64,000 nt of DNA from assembly GCF_900241005.1 (NCBI RefSeq), contig NZ_OEST01000001.1, positions 62,001-126,000 of the forward strand, read 5' to 3'. This DNA is from Bacteroides cutis (GTDB lineage Bacteria > Bacteroidota > Bacteroidia > Bacteroidales > Bacteroidaceae). The notes under the pieces are model-generated. The model searched no databases. It was not told where the DNA came from and saw only the letters and a list, made by a program, of their open reading frames with translations. The position numbers were made by a program, and so were the translations under genes. Shown piece after piece: positions 47,292 to 56,585 of this stretch (positions are counted from its first letter, which is position 1; each line of letters starts with the position of its first letter).

Positions 47292-50261
47292 TTTTGTTTC
47301 CTGAACTGTTACAGTAATTTCCTCAACAATAGTACCCCACGTATAAGTGATGGTCAAAGGAATGTAAAGTTCGTAGCTTGAAATTTCAGCTTTGCTGGTC
47401 TTGATATAAGAGATTGTTCCATAATCGGGTAAAGTAGTACCGTCAGGAGTAGCAACCTTTGAATTGATAGACAGGATCTTCTTGGCTTGTTCTTCACCGA
47501 ATGCTTCTGCAAGAGTTCTCTTACCTTTACCACCCCAGTTAGTCTGAACCTTCATCAAATCAGGACAATCAATCTTCGTTACACCATAGTACTTATAATA
47601 ATTCAAGTGCTTAGCGAAGCTGTTCAACTCATTATCATATCTCCAGTCATTGAAGATTACCAATTCTGCCAAATTCAAAGTATTAGCAGGATCACCTACG
47701 TTCAAACCGTCAGTGAAATGCTTGTCTGCATTAGCAGATACATTGACCGGACGGATGAAGAGAAGGTTGAACTCGCCGTTAGTAACCTCAACAAGTTGAT
47801 CACATCCATTGAAGTATTCAATATCCATTACAGCATAGAAACTGCCAGCATCACGTTTAGCAATATTCAGCAAGTTCTTAGCCACCTCTGTATTTGCGTA
47901 CTTAACATCCTTATTGTTTGTACCAGACAAGCTTGCAACCAAATTATCAGCAGTCAAGTCAGCGTTAGTTACATTTACAATAGCAGGATCTACAGCATGC
48001 AATTCAGTCTTGGCAGCATTCAAAGCCAATTGATACTTAGTGCCGTCAACGCCAGTTACAGTACCACGGACAGCTTTCTTATTCTTTTCAGAGAATACGA
48101 AATTGTAGTCCATATTAGTATTAACGAAGCTCGGATACATAGTTGCATTAAACTCACTACTATAAGTAAATACAACCTTACCACCGTCAAAGAGTTCGTT
48201 CAAATCACCAACAATCTGTGTAGTATTACCTGTACCCGGAGTCTGGCAATAGATAGAAGCAGCTGTCTTGTCTGCGTTCCAAGCATTGCTTACTCTTTCT
48301 GCAGAAGTTGCAGTAAAGTTCACAGCATTTACATTTACAACGTACTTGATAACCACGTTCATCGGATAACTACGGCTGTTATCTACCTTATTCAGATCAT
48401 CATCGGCTGTAGTTCTCTGATAAATACCATAAGCATAGTACTGACCCGCACTCAACGGCTGTGTATTCAAGACAAATTTAACCTCATGGTTGGCTTTACC
48501 ATCCACATTATTGATAGTTTCTGTCACTGTCCAAGCACCCTTATTATCATATCCAGCAACAGGAGCGCCCGCAAATGTATAAATAGTATGGAATTGTTCT
48601 TTACTCAATGCTTTCAGGTTGCTGTTAGATGTAAATGTATAAACCTGAGTACTCATGAATCTATCATCTGTTGTCCATTCAAGTTTAGGATTATTACATC
48701 CAATACCCACTGTAGTTGTTTCGTCAATAGTAATGTCTTCTTCCGGTTCAGCAGCTTCATCACCAACAATCAACAGTTTGATATAAGCAGCAGCAACCAA
48801 TGCATCGCTATTGTGAGAATCACGCAACTCAGCCAATACCATCGGAGCTTTACCAATACAGCTTTCATTTACATCACCATAGTTCACAGCTTTGAAAGTA
48901 GCATTATTTGTACCTTCCAGTTTCATATACTGTTGTTGCGGAGTATTATTAACTTCATAATCAACAGGCTTGAACGACAATGTCAAGTTAGTATGAGCAG
49001 CATAATCAAAGTACTTATGACCTGCAGCAGCCTTGATGTCACATGCATGTACAAGCTCATTCAAATCAATACCTGCAATAGCTTGAGAATAAACCACATT
49101 TTGTACCAAATGATGATTGGTTATTTGTGGCATGTTTGACGCGTCAATTAAAGCAGCCTGAGCTATAGCATCAGCTTTTGAATCAGCATAGTGGCATTTG
49201 TCATCTTTAGCATCCAATACGGTTACTTCCTTATCTGTCAAAACCAAATCGATTTCGGCTGTTTTGTTGATGACCCCTACATATTCAGTAGTGATCTTAT
49301 TTTTAGCTTCTGCAGCAGTGAATTGGAGAGCAATTTCATCCAATTTGTTCTTATCCTTTTCAAACAAGGTCGGATCTGCTTCCAAAGTAACAGTCATTAC
49401 ACCATCTTTGATCTCAGATTTCTTCCACTCAATGAAGTTACCCGGAGTTCTCGTTACTTGTTCAACGGTCTTTTTCAACACTTCAGGTTTTCCTTCTTCA
49501 GCCAATTGAGCAATTGTTGCGCTGGACGGATTTACATGATATTGAGGAGTAGCCTGATTTGGCATATAAAGAGTTTTGCTCCCTTTAGTTACAGCATCTT
49601 TAGCTATTACTTTCTCTGTATATGAGTTTTCCTCAAAAACAATTACTCTTTCGCCCCAATCAGCCAATATCTTTTCTGGGATATATTCAAAACTTGTAAT
49701 AGGTAGCGCATCGCTAATCAACAGTTTGGTTCCGTCAATCTGCCAACCTAAGACAATACCATCTTCAACATACTTTACGACTGTAGCTTTTGCAGGTTCA
49801 GGAATTGTAATTTTAACACCGGTTGCTTGTCCGTCGTAAGAGATAACACCGGTTTTTGCATCATAAGTCAACTTCGAAGCATCAAACTTAGTGTCTGTGT
49901 CAGTAAACTTGATTTCTTTTGTCGTAGTAGTTCCATCACTACCTTTCAGTGTAATCGTAACAGAGTTACCATTCTGAGCAACATCCAATGAATAAGTAGT
50001 ATTGGTATCCGGAATATCATAAGTAACCGGAGTACCACTAGCATTTGTAACTGTTAACTTTCCATTTGCAAATGTTACATCTTTTACATACCCAAGAGCA
50101 CCAAAGTCGTTCTTCAACGCTTCAAGTCCCTTTTCTACGGCATCAACACGTTCGTTCAGATTTGCGATGTCATCATCATAGTCCTTACAAGACGTAAATG
50201 TTCCTGCAGTACCCATCATTAAAGCACTGAACAGGATCACATTGAGATACTTTTTGTTCAT
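47289..50261 (-). CDS. Large surface lipoprotein (DUF4988 / PL29 N-terminal-domain family)
   Basis: This 990-residue lipoprotein has a signal peptide and lipid Cys25 (GTFTSCKDYDDDIANL), a short coiled-coil (about 32-55, LNERVDAVEKGLEALKNDFG) and long beta-rich repeats with Asp/Thr/Asn-rich composition. The N-terminal region matches the DUF4988 family of Bacteroides surface proteins; the remainder is unfamiliar. I see no promoter in the 111 bp up to the inverted repeat at 50373, nor in the adjoining 250 bp. An outward consensus promoter exists at the far end of the invertible segment, so expression is predicted to be off in this orientation. Confidence 0.85.
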   Translation of the reverse strand: MNKKYLNVILFSALMMGTAGTFTSCKDYDDDIANLNERVDAVEKGLEALKNDFGALGYVKDVTFANGKLTVTNASGTPVTYDIPDTNTTYSLDVAQNGNSVTITLKGSDGTTTTKEIKFTDTDTKFDASKLTYDAKTGVISYDGQATGVKITIPEPAKATVVKYVEDGIVLGWQIDGTKLLISDALPITSFEYIPEKILADWGERVIVFEENSYTEKVIAKDAVTKGSKTLYMPNQATPQYHVNPSSATIAQLAEEGKPEVLKKTVEQVTRTPGNFIEWKKSEIKDGVMTVTLEADPTLFEKDKNKLDEIALQFTAAEAKNKITTEYVGVINKTAEIDLVLTDKEVTVLDAKDDKCHYADSKADAIAQAALIDASNMPQITNHHLVQNVVYSQAIAGIDLNELVHACDIKAAAGHKYFDYAAHTNLTLSFKPVDYEVNNTPQQQYMKLEGTNNATFKAVNYGDVNESCIGKAPMVLAELRDSHNSDALVAAAYIKLLIVGDEAAEPEEDITIDETTTVGIGCNNPKLEWTTDDRFMSTQVYTFTSNSNLKALSKEQFHTIYTFAGAPVAGYDNKGAWTVTETINNVDGKANHEVKFVLNTQPLSAGQYYAYGIYQRTTADDDLNKVDNSRSYPMNVVIKYVVNVNAVNFTATSAERVSNAWNADKTAASIYCQTPGTGNTTQIVGDLNELFDGGKVVFTYSSEFNATMYPSFVNTNMDYNFVFSEKNKKAVRGTVTGVDGTKYQLALNAAKTELHAVDPAIVNVTNADLTADNLVASLSGTNNKDVKYANTEVAKNLLNIAKRDAGSFYAVMDIEYFNGCDQLVEVTNGEFNLLFIRPVNVSANADKHFTDGLNVGDPANTLNLAELVIFNDWRYDNELNSFAKHLNYYKYYGVTKIDCPDLMKVQTNWGGKGKRTLAEAFGEEQAKKILSINSKVATPDGTTLPDYGTISYIKTSKAEISSYELYIPLTITYTWGTIVEEITVTVQETK

Positions 50262-50372
50262 AAAAATTGTTTCAATTAAATTAATAATATATTATTAAAA
50301 ACTCATTTAATTTAAATCAGATACATATTATTTGCGATTTCAAAACTTACTAAACATATACATATTTTTTCT

Positions 50373-50392
50373 GTTACTTTGTAGGTAACGGA
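50373..50392 (+). repeat. Left inverted repeat of the invertible segment
   Basis: GTTACTTTGTAGGTAACGGA is exactly complementary to 51730-51749. Its inner structure is CTGTTAC (50371-50377), 7-bp core TTTGTAG, GTAACGG (50385-50391): two inverted arms around a 7-bp crossover region, as expected for a tyrosine recombinase site. Confidence 0.92.
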
Positions 50393-50640
50393 TAATGATC
50401 CATTTGAATGATTAATAAGAGGTTTATTCCCCCAAAAAGCAGAGAATAGAAACTCAAAATCAAAGAAATAGTAAGAAAAGAATGGTTCTGATAATAATAT
50501 CAGCTGAAGGATCAATAGCTAAAAGATAAACTTGAAGGTAAAAGGTATCCTGTTCCAAAGGATAGTACTCTGGAAAACATGCGAAAAGCAAAAGAAGAAA
50601 CAAAGTAAAGTTCTACCCGCTTGAAGAGATTAATTTGGAA

Positions 50641-51588
50641 CTATTTCTCTAACATTCCATTATTTTTTGCAAAAGAGATAACCAACTGGTTTGCTTCATC
50701 TATCTTTTTATCATGAAACGGTTTCAAATAGGTCTCAGTAACTGTAATAGAAGAATGCCCCATCGCTTCCGAAATGATACCGGGATGGATTTCGCAATAA
50801 TAAGCCATTGTAGCCCATGTATGGCGGGCTGAGTAACTACTGATAGACCTTATACCCCATTTCTTCCCTAATATTGCTAGTTGATGATTAAAACTTCGTA
50901 GTGCTGTCTGATATTCACGATAGGCAGCTTCAGTCCCTTCTTCACTATGTAATATAGGGAATAAATAAGGAGAAGTCTCATCCTTATTTGCCATCAAACG
51001 AACTAGTTGCATAGCTTCATCCGAAAGAGTCACTCGCAAATAGCGTCCTGTCTTCTGTCTCCGATAAGACAAAATATTTCCTTGTAGATCTTGTTTATGT
51101 AGATAAGCCAAATCAACAAATGGTAAACCTCGCATCAGAAACATAAGAACGAAAAATGCTTCTGTCTTTTGTTGGTTTGAAGTTAACATAGACTTTAGCA
51201 ATTTATTTTCCATATCACGTACCAGCCCACCAATATCCGAAACATCCAATGCTTTCTTCCTATCTGTACGTGTACCAGTATATACATGTTCAAACAATCT
51301 GGGTGAAAACTTAGCCCATCCCCTGTCTACAGCACGATTGTAGACGGCACGGAGTGTTTTCATATAAGTAGAAACCGTATTCCAACTACATTCTCGCTGT
51401 CGTAGATATAGTTCAAAACGTTTCAATAACGAAACCGTTATTTTATTAATAGGTTGTTCCTGATAACTATTAAATGCAGAAAAAGCATTTAAAGTCGACT
51501 GATAAATATGACTTGTCCCCCACTGTCCGTTTTCACGTAGTTCTCTAATGACAATTGTCATAACTTGTTGTAAAATTATCTTTTTCAT
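50641..51588 (-). CDS. Tyrosine site-specific recombinase (Bacteroides Tsr/invertase type)
   Basis: This 315-residue integrase-family protein has an N-terminal SAM-like domain (about 1-105) and a catalytic domain. Visible catalytic residues are Arg in FLMRGLPFVDLAYL, Lys in YRRQKTGRYLRV, the box SYSARHTWATMAY (Ser/Tyr where classical members have HxxR), His in AMGHSSITVTETY and the Tyr nucleophile in ETYLKPF. Related Tsr enzymes of B. fragilis invert DNA controlling surface proteins. The perfect inverted repeats on both sides strongly suggest it acts locally. Confidence 0.92.
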   Translation of the reverse strand: MKKIILQQVMTIVIRELRENGQWGTSHIYQSTLNAFSAFNSYQEQPINKITVSLLKRFELYLRQRECSWNTVSTYMKTLRAVYNRAVDRGWAKFSPRLFEHVYTGTRTDRKKALDVSDIGGLVRDMENKLLKSMLTSNQQKTEAFFVLMFLMRGLPFVDLAYLHKQDLQGNILSYRRQKTGRYLRVTLSDEAMQLVRLMANKDETSPYLFPILHSEEGTEAAYREYQTALRSFNHQLAILGKKWGIRSISSYSARHTWATMAYYCEIHPGIISEAMGHSSITVTETYLKPFHDKKIDEANQLVISFAKNNGMLEK

Positions 51589-51684
51589 TTTAATAGGTTT
51601 TTATGAATCAAGCATCCTAATTCGCATAATCGACACAATTGAATAAATTCTTTTTTGTTTTTTTGTAAAATAACAACGATATTA

Positions 51685-51716
51685 TTTGCTCATTTATGGG
51701 AAAACACTTATGTTTG
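51685..51716 (+). promoter_or_regulatory. Outward consensus promoter inside the invertible segment
   Basis: TTTG (51685-51688), 20 bp, TATGTTTG (51709-51716) is an exact Bacteroidetes promoter pointing right, through the right inverted repeat. As drawn it would make antisense RNA to the 3' part of the methyltransferase-like gene. After inversion it would lie 33 bp inside the left repeat and fire into the lipoprotein gene with a leader of about 140 nt. Confidence 0.8.
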
Positions 51717-51729
51717 CACCGAAAAATAT

Positions 51730-51749
51730 TCCGTTACCTACAAAGTAAC
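51730..51749 (-). repeat. Right inverted repeat of the invertible segment
   Basis: Exact complement of 50373-50392. The site is CCGTTAC (51731-51737), core CTACAAA, GTAACGG (51745-51751): perfect 7-bp arms around a 7-bp core. It lies 93 bp from the stop of the neighbouring methyltransferase-like gene. Confidence 0.92.
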
Positions 51750-51843
51750 GGTACTCTAACATTCTCATTTACAAAACAAAAAAATGAAGAAGTATACTTC
51801 TTCATTTCTCTTATTCAAATCACTGTATTTTTATAGCCAATCC

Positions 51844-52476
51844 TTAAAAATTTACAACATAGTCTTGTTTTATTTTAGTTTTATCAAAGAAGATAATACC
51901 AAGGTCATATAGGTCAAAAGTAATACCTATTTGTTCATATTGTTTCATACGTTTCCACAAAGCACTCATCTGCGGAGTATAATGGATACCTTCAATCACA
52001 AATACAGACCGGTTTCTTGTACGTTCCATACAGATTCGGAATACCTCTTCCATAAATTCCGGACACCGATAATCGTGCAGATAGAGAAAGTCTACAGGTA
52101 CATCGGCTTCCAAGAACAACTCAGAAAGTTCGGAAGCAGAAGTATAATCGGCACCTTCCTTACCTGCTTTCAGATAAAGGGCAGAAGCTGAGAGTGTACC
52201 CACATCCACAATTGTGTCCGGCTGTGTATAGTTGACAAGGCGGAACAAGAGTTGTTTTATTTTCTTGGATTCATACTTCCAATATTTATCTTTTTCCAAC
52301 GCCAATTTCTTCTGTGCCACCACCAAATCCTTGTATTTATAATAAGGTGTATTTTCATAAATTACATGAGTAATCAGATTAAAAGCAAAAGGAGAATGCA
52401 CTCCGTAGCCGCAACGGTGACGAAAACGGTATATCCAAATAAAAGGACGCTTCAAAGCAAGAACAAGACGGTTCAT
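51844..52476 (-). CDS. SAM-dependent methyltransferase-like protein
   Basis: This 210-residue protein begins with a basic segment and the family signature RCGYGVHSPFAFNLITHVIY seen in Bacteroidetes class I methyltransferase-like proteins. A Rossmann-type start is suggested by TIVDVGTLSASALYLKAGKE, though the glycine-rich loop is poor. Substrate is unknown. It starts 17 bp downstream of the serine hydrolase gene and is probably the last gene of the glycoside hydrolase operon. Confidence 0.65.
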   Translation of the reverse strand: MNRLVLALKRPFIWIYRFRHRCGYGVHSPFAFNLITHVIYENTPYYKYKDLVVAQKKLALEKDKYWKYESKKIKQLLFRLVNYTQPDTIVDVGTLSASALYLKAGKEGADYTSASELSELFLEADVPVDFLYLHDYRCPEFMEEVFRICMERTRNRSVFVIEGIHYTPQMSALWKRMKQYEQIGITFDLYDLGIIFFDKTKIKQDYVVNF

Positions 52477-52493
52477 AATAACAAATAATTTAT

Positions 52494-53999
52494 TCAGTCG
52501 TTCACACTACCTTTAATAGTCACACTTTCTCCTGAAGAAAAATTTTCCTTCACGTTCAGGAACACCTGTTTTCCCTCAAAACGGAATCTAAGTTCCAGTG
52601 CACTTATCCAGTTTACATAATGTACTTTTAAGCATAAAGTAGATACAGATAGCCAGGCATAGCTACCCGCCACCCAAAACGGTCCTTCTATACCTTTAAA
52701 ATGCTCTTTTGCAGAAATGGAATAAGGTGGATATGCGTTAATTGCAGTTTTCATCCATTGCTTATATCCAAACAGAAGATCATACGCAATCTCTTCTTCT
52801 TTTATGGCCATCACTATTTCTTTCCGTTTAAAATGAAGATTGAGAGACTCCCAACCATATTTATTCGACTCGAGTACAATAGTTTTACCCGCATATTGTC
52901 TTGCATCAGAAGAAGTGACTTTACCCTGAACTACCGGCAACTGATAAGAACTTTGCTTTTTCTGCAATAATTCATAGTCCTTACCCAGAGTCAATGACTC
53001 ATCACCCACTTCCGGTAATAGGCAGTTCCAAACCAATCTACGTTGGGTACGACCATCTAGTAAAGTACATTCAGTGATAACAACTACCATATCCTTATCC
53101 GGAATAACCAAAACATATTGCCCCAAAGCACCATCGGCACGCACTGCACCGGGATATTCACAAAGCCACATGTGGTAACCATAACCATTGCCACCGATAT
53201 CTATCTGATGAGTCATCATTTGCTCCACCCAAGAAGCAGGAATAAGTTGCTTTCCTTCCCATATACCATGATTCAGTAACAATAGTCCGAATTTTGCCAA
53301 AGATTCACTTTGGATATACAATCCCCAACCACCTGTATTGAAACCTTCAGGACTTTGTTCCCAAGCAACATCAGTAATATGCATCGGATTGAAGATTTTC
53401 AATTTCAGGTAATCGAGTACAGTCATTCCCGTTACTTTCTGCACAATGGCAGCAAGAAGATAAGTACATATCGAATCATATTCGAACTGTTTACCCGGAG
53501 TTTTTACAGGTTTCGCGAGATAAGTACGTATCCAGTCAGTACAGATATTGCGCATATTCCAGTCCGGCGTAATTCCCGAAGTCATGGTAAGTAAATCGCG
53601 AACGGTCATGGCAGCCAAATTCGCAGAAACAGTATCGGGAAGGGACTCGGGGAAAAAAGTTGCTACACGGTCGGTCAGGCGAAGACGATTATCCGCAATA
53701 GCAAGACCTATCGCAACACCTACAAAAGTCTTGGAGCAAGAATACATCGTATGGCTATATTCCGGTGCAAATGGAACCGGATAAGTTTCAGCAATTACCT
53801 TGCCATGACGTAATATTATCACACTGTGTATATCCGTTTGGGGTAATGCAGTCAGAGAATCAAACAAGGCTATCACCGCACGTGAAGGAACACCTTCCGC
53901 CTCGGGTGTGGAACGCTGTAGTTCATTTATCTGTGCATGGCTTATATTGGTAACCAGCAGACAAAATAGTAAAAAAAAGATGTTAAGTCTATTCCTCAT
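52494..53999 (-). CDS. Exported serine hydrolase of the beta-lactamase/class C family
   Basis: This 501-residue protein has a signal peptide (MRNRLNIFFLLFCLLVTNIS, cleavage near HAQ). The catalytic SxxK is SCSK in MYSCSKTFVGVAIG, and a second-motif Tyr is seen in FEYDSICTYLLAAIVQK. The beta-lactamase-like domain spans about 35-340; a C-terminal beta domain (about 350-500) follows. Such proteins are often esterases or peptidases rather than resistance enzymes. Its place in a glycan operon suggests a side-chain esterase, which is inference. Confidence 0.85.
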   Translation of the reverse strand: MRNRLNIFFLLFCLLVTNISHAQINELQRSTPEAEGVPSRAVIALFDSLTALPQTDIHSVIILRHGKVIAETYPVPFAPEYSHTMYSCSKTFVGVAIGLAIADNRLRLTDRVATFFPESLPDTVSANLAAMTVRDLLTMTSGITPDWNMRNICTDWIRTYLAKPVKTPGKQFEYDSICTYLLAAIVQKVTGMTVLDYLKLKIFNPMHITDVAWEQSPEGFNTGGWGLYIQSESLAKFGLLLLNHGIWEGKQLIPASWVEQMMTHQIDIGGNGYGYHMWLCEYPGAVRADGALGQYVLVIPDKDMVVVITECTLLDGRTQRRLVWNCLLPEVGDESLTLGKDYELLQKKQSSYQLPVVQGKVTSSDARQYAGKTIVLESNKYGWESLNLHFKRKEIVMAIKEEEIAYDLLFGYKQWMKTAINAYPPYSISAKEHFKGIEGPFWVAGSYAWLSVSTLCLKVHYVNWISALELRFRFEGKQVFLNVKENFSSGESVTIKGSVND

Positions 54000-54068
54000 A
54001 TCATTGCATCAAACATTCATTAAACTTACGATACAAAAATACAATATTCAAATACGAAAGACAAATTC

Positions 54069-56510
54069 TCAGAAGAAAAGGATCTCACACCTTCTGCCCT
54101 TTTTCAGTTCAACATCAAACTTCTTTTGTGCATACACTTCTATTCTATTGCCGTACTTCACTTCCGCACGCTCTACACCAACAGGCATTTTAATGGTAAA
54201 TGTCCCCGAAGCAAAAGCAGTTAAAACTGCTTTTACAGTTCGTCCATTCTTCCAATCCAAATCAACAGCAGTACCGCCACGTACACGCATCCCCCGGAAA
54301 CTACCCGTATTCCAACTATCAGGCAAAGCGGGTAATAGATTGATAAACCCCTCATGGCTCTGCAGCAACATTTCTCCGATACCAGCAGCACCTCCATAAT
54401 TCCCGTCAATCTGGAAAGGTGGGTGCGAACAGAAAAGATTGGGAAAAGTTCCACTACCATGGCGACCTGTTTTTACATCAACAGCCGGATGTAGCAAACT
54501 TTTAAACAATTTCCAGGCACGGTTTCCATCACCCAAACGTGCCCAAAAATTGATTTTCCAGGCACGGCTCCACCCTGTACCTCCATCACCACGACGATTT
54601 AAAGTCACGCGACAAGCCTCAGCCAAACCAGGTGTATGATCAGGAGTGATCAGATTTCCCGGATGCAAGCCATAAAGATGGGAAACATGGCGATGGTGCA
54701 CATCCTGCTCTCTATAATCCTCCAACCATTCCTGCAAATATCCCCCCTTACTGATTTGCATGGGAGGGAAATTCTTTAGATCAGCCCGGAGACGGGTTGC
54801 ATAATCAGCATCACAATTCAGTAAACATGCAGCTTCAATTACATTCATATAGAGTTCGGTAAGTAATTGTATATCCATAGTCGACCCCATACAGATACTG
54901 ACAGCTGTTACAGAATCATTATCTACATAAAAAGCATTCTCCGGTGAAGAAGTAGGTGCCGTTACCAACCAACCATGTCGGGGTTCCTGCACGGTAGTGG
55001 AACTGAAAAACTCGGCAGCACCTTTCAATATCGGATAGATACGACGTAAATATTCTTTATCTCTGCTATAAAGATAATGTTCCCAAAGATGTGCACAGAG
55101 CCATGCACCACCAGTGTTAGTCGCTCCCCATGAAGGATGTTCACCCGGAGCGGTATAGTTCCAGACATTAGTCATCATATGCAATACCCATCCGGTCGCC
55201 TTATTCCCATAGAAAATACGTGCCGTTTCCTTACCCGAAGGAATAAGCCGTTCAACAAGTGTTGTCAAAGGCTGATAAAGTTCGGAAAGTCCTGCCTGCT
55301 CCAACGGCCAATGGTTCATCTGAACATTGATATTAGTATGATAATCACCATTCCAAGGTGTCTGTACACCGGTTGCCCAAAGTCCTTGAAGATTAGGTGG
55401 CAAACTGCCGGGCCTGGTACTGCTGATAAGCAGATACCGACCATAATTATAATAAAGGGCAGCTAATGCCGGAGAGCCTTTTTCTGCAAAACGAAGTATA
55501 CGTTCATTGGTGGGTAACGCATCGTCTTCTGTAGCCGGTAATGTCAAAGAAACACGGTCATAAAGAGTACGATGGGCAGCAATATGCGACTGTTTGGCAG
55601 AGGTTACCAAAGGTTCCATTACCTCCAACAAGCTATCACAAACCTCTACATAGCGTTCTCCAGGGAAATCGGTTCCTTCAGCCGCGTAAGAGGTTGTAGC
55701 TGAAATGACTAACCAAGCTTCTTTTCCTTTAATCAAAGTCATTCCCCGTTCTGACGATACAGCCTGTTTCCCACTTTTAGAAATAAGCCGCATAGCAACA
55801 GAATATTTCATGCCGTCTTGTCCGGCTTTACCACTTTCCAAAGCACCGTTCATCCTAAGGGTATTCCCATCGGCGGTCACTGTACACCGTTCTGTACGGC
55901 TAAGTTTGGCAGAGAAGTTCAAAGCACCCTTACGATCAGCAGTCAGATGTACTAAAATCACATCATGGTCACGGGACACGAAGTACTCACGACGATAATT
56001 AACTCCATCGCACATAAATGTGGTATATGCTACCGCATCATGCAGATCAAGCCAACGACGATAATCAACAGATTGGGAATTGAGAGTTGGAGATTGAGTA
56101 TTATAGGTAAAGTCAATATTCAAATCGCCCAACACCTGATAAGTTCCATATCTGCCATCAGTCTCCTCTTTCTTAGGTACGAAACTATTATACATCAGTT
56201 CCTGCGCTTCTTTATTCTTTCCCTCAAAAAGCAATTGCCGAATAGCGGGTAGGCTGTGTGATGCATCCGGATTACCATAATCCGCTTCCATGCCACTCCA
56301 TAGGGATATTTCGTTTAAGACAATATGTTCTTGCCGAATACCGCCATCAGGCATTATACCCAATCGTCCGTTACCCAAGGGAAGTGTTTCTTCCCAAATC
56401 GTTGCAGGAGTAACGTAATAGAGTTGATGATTACAACTGTCCACAGGTAATTCAGTTGCAACAAGTTGTACAGATATCAAAAGTAAAAAGGAAAAAAGAA
56501 GTGTTTTCAT
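54069..56510 (-). CDS. GH95 alpha-L-fucosidase (or alpha-L-galactosidase)
   Basis: This 813-residue exported enzyme (signal peptide MKTLLFSFLLLISVQLVATE) has the GH95 layout: N-terminal beta domain with WEETLPLGNGRLGIMPDGGI, then an (alpha/alpha)6 barrel with YHTNINVQMNHWPLEQAG (Asn pair), VTAPTSSPENAF (catalytic Glu) and PPFQIDGNYGGAAGIGEML (Asp). Inverting GH95 enzymes remove alpha-1,2-fucose. Residues 137-147 (NTQSPTLNSQS) look like a translated intergenic repeat word inserted in frame. TACATTTG (56539-56532) upstream is a -7 element without a -33. Confidence 0.92.
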   Translation of the reverse strand: MKTLLFSFLLLISVQLVATELPVDSCNHQLYYVTPATIWEETLPLGNGRLGIMPDGGIRQEHIVLNEISLWSGMEADYGNPDASHSLPAIRQLLFEGKNKEAQELMYNSFVPKKEETDGRYGTYQVLGDLNIDFTYNTQSPTLNSQSVDYRRWLDLHDAVAYTTFMCDGVNYRREYFVSRDHDVILVHLTADRKGALNFSAKLSRTERCTVTADGNTLRMNGALESGKAGQDGMKYSVAMRLISKSGKQAVSSERGMTLIKGKEAWLVISATTSYAAEGTDFPGERYVEVCDSLLEVMEPLVTSAKQSHIAAHRTLYDRVSLTLPATEDDALPTNERILRFAEKGSPALAALYYNYGRYLLISSTRPGSLPPNLQGLWATGVQTPWNGDYHTNINVQMNHWPLEQAGLSELYQPLTTLVERLIPSGKETARIFYGNKATGWVLHMMTNVWNYTAPGEHPSWGATNTGGAWLCAHLWEHYLYSRDKEYLRRIYPILKGAAEFFSSTTVQEPRHGWLVTAPTSSPENAFYVDNDSVTAVSICMGSTMDIQLLTELYMNVIEAACLLNCDADYATRLRADLKNFPPMQISKGGYLQEWLEDYREQDVHHRHVSHLYGLHPGNLITPDHTPGLAEACRVTLNRRGDGGTGWSRAWKINFWARLGDGNRAWKLFKSLLHPAVDVKTGRHGSGTFPNLFCSHPPFQIDGNYGGAAGIGEMLLQSHEGFINLLPALPDSWNTGSFRGMRVRGGTAVDLDWKNGRTVKAVLTAFASGTFTIKMPVGVERAEVKYGNRIEVYAQKKFDVELKKGRRCEILFF

Positions 56511-56585
56511 GAGTTCTCGATTTGATTATCACAAATGTAGTAAACATCATCGTAAAAACGTAAAAAACACTTCCCTATTCACTTT

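Larger units (their letters stand above)
50373..51749. mobile_element. Predicted invertible DNA segment carrying its own recombinase
   Basis: A 1377-bp segment is bounded by perfect 20-bp inverted repeats whose 7-bp cores are in opposite orientation, so recombination would invert it. It contains the tyrosine recombinase gene (50641-51588) and, at its right end, an outward consensus promoter (51685-51716). The left part (50393-50640) holds no intact gene; a 26-codon frame at 50525-50605 (CPKDSTLENMRKAK-like) may be a remnant. Inversion would point the promoter at the lipoprotein gene. Confidence 0.8.

Noticed and set aside
47487..49139. A 550-codon open frame on the plus strand
   Set aside because: It is antisense to the 990-residue lipoprotein gene, rich in Ser/Ile/Thr with no domain, signal or start context. 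It arises from the codon bias of the Thr/Asp/Asn-rich lipoprotein.
50525..50605. Short frame ending LENMRKAKEETK inside the invertible segment
   Set aside because: It reads like protein and a one-base shift continues it (KFYPLEEINLELFL), but it has no start and I recognise no family. At most a gene remnant, so not listed as a gene.
52494..53999. Antibiotic-resistance beta-lactamase
   Set aside because: The SxxK fold is shared by many esterases and peptidases. The C-terminal extra domain and the glycan operon context do not support a resistance role.
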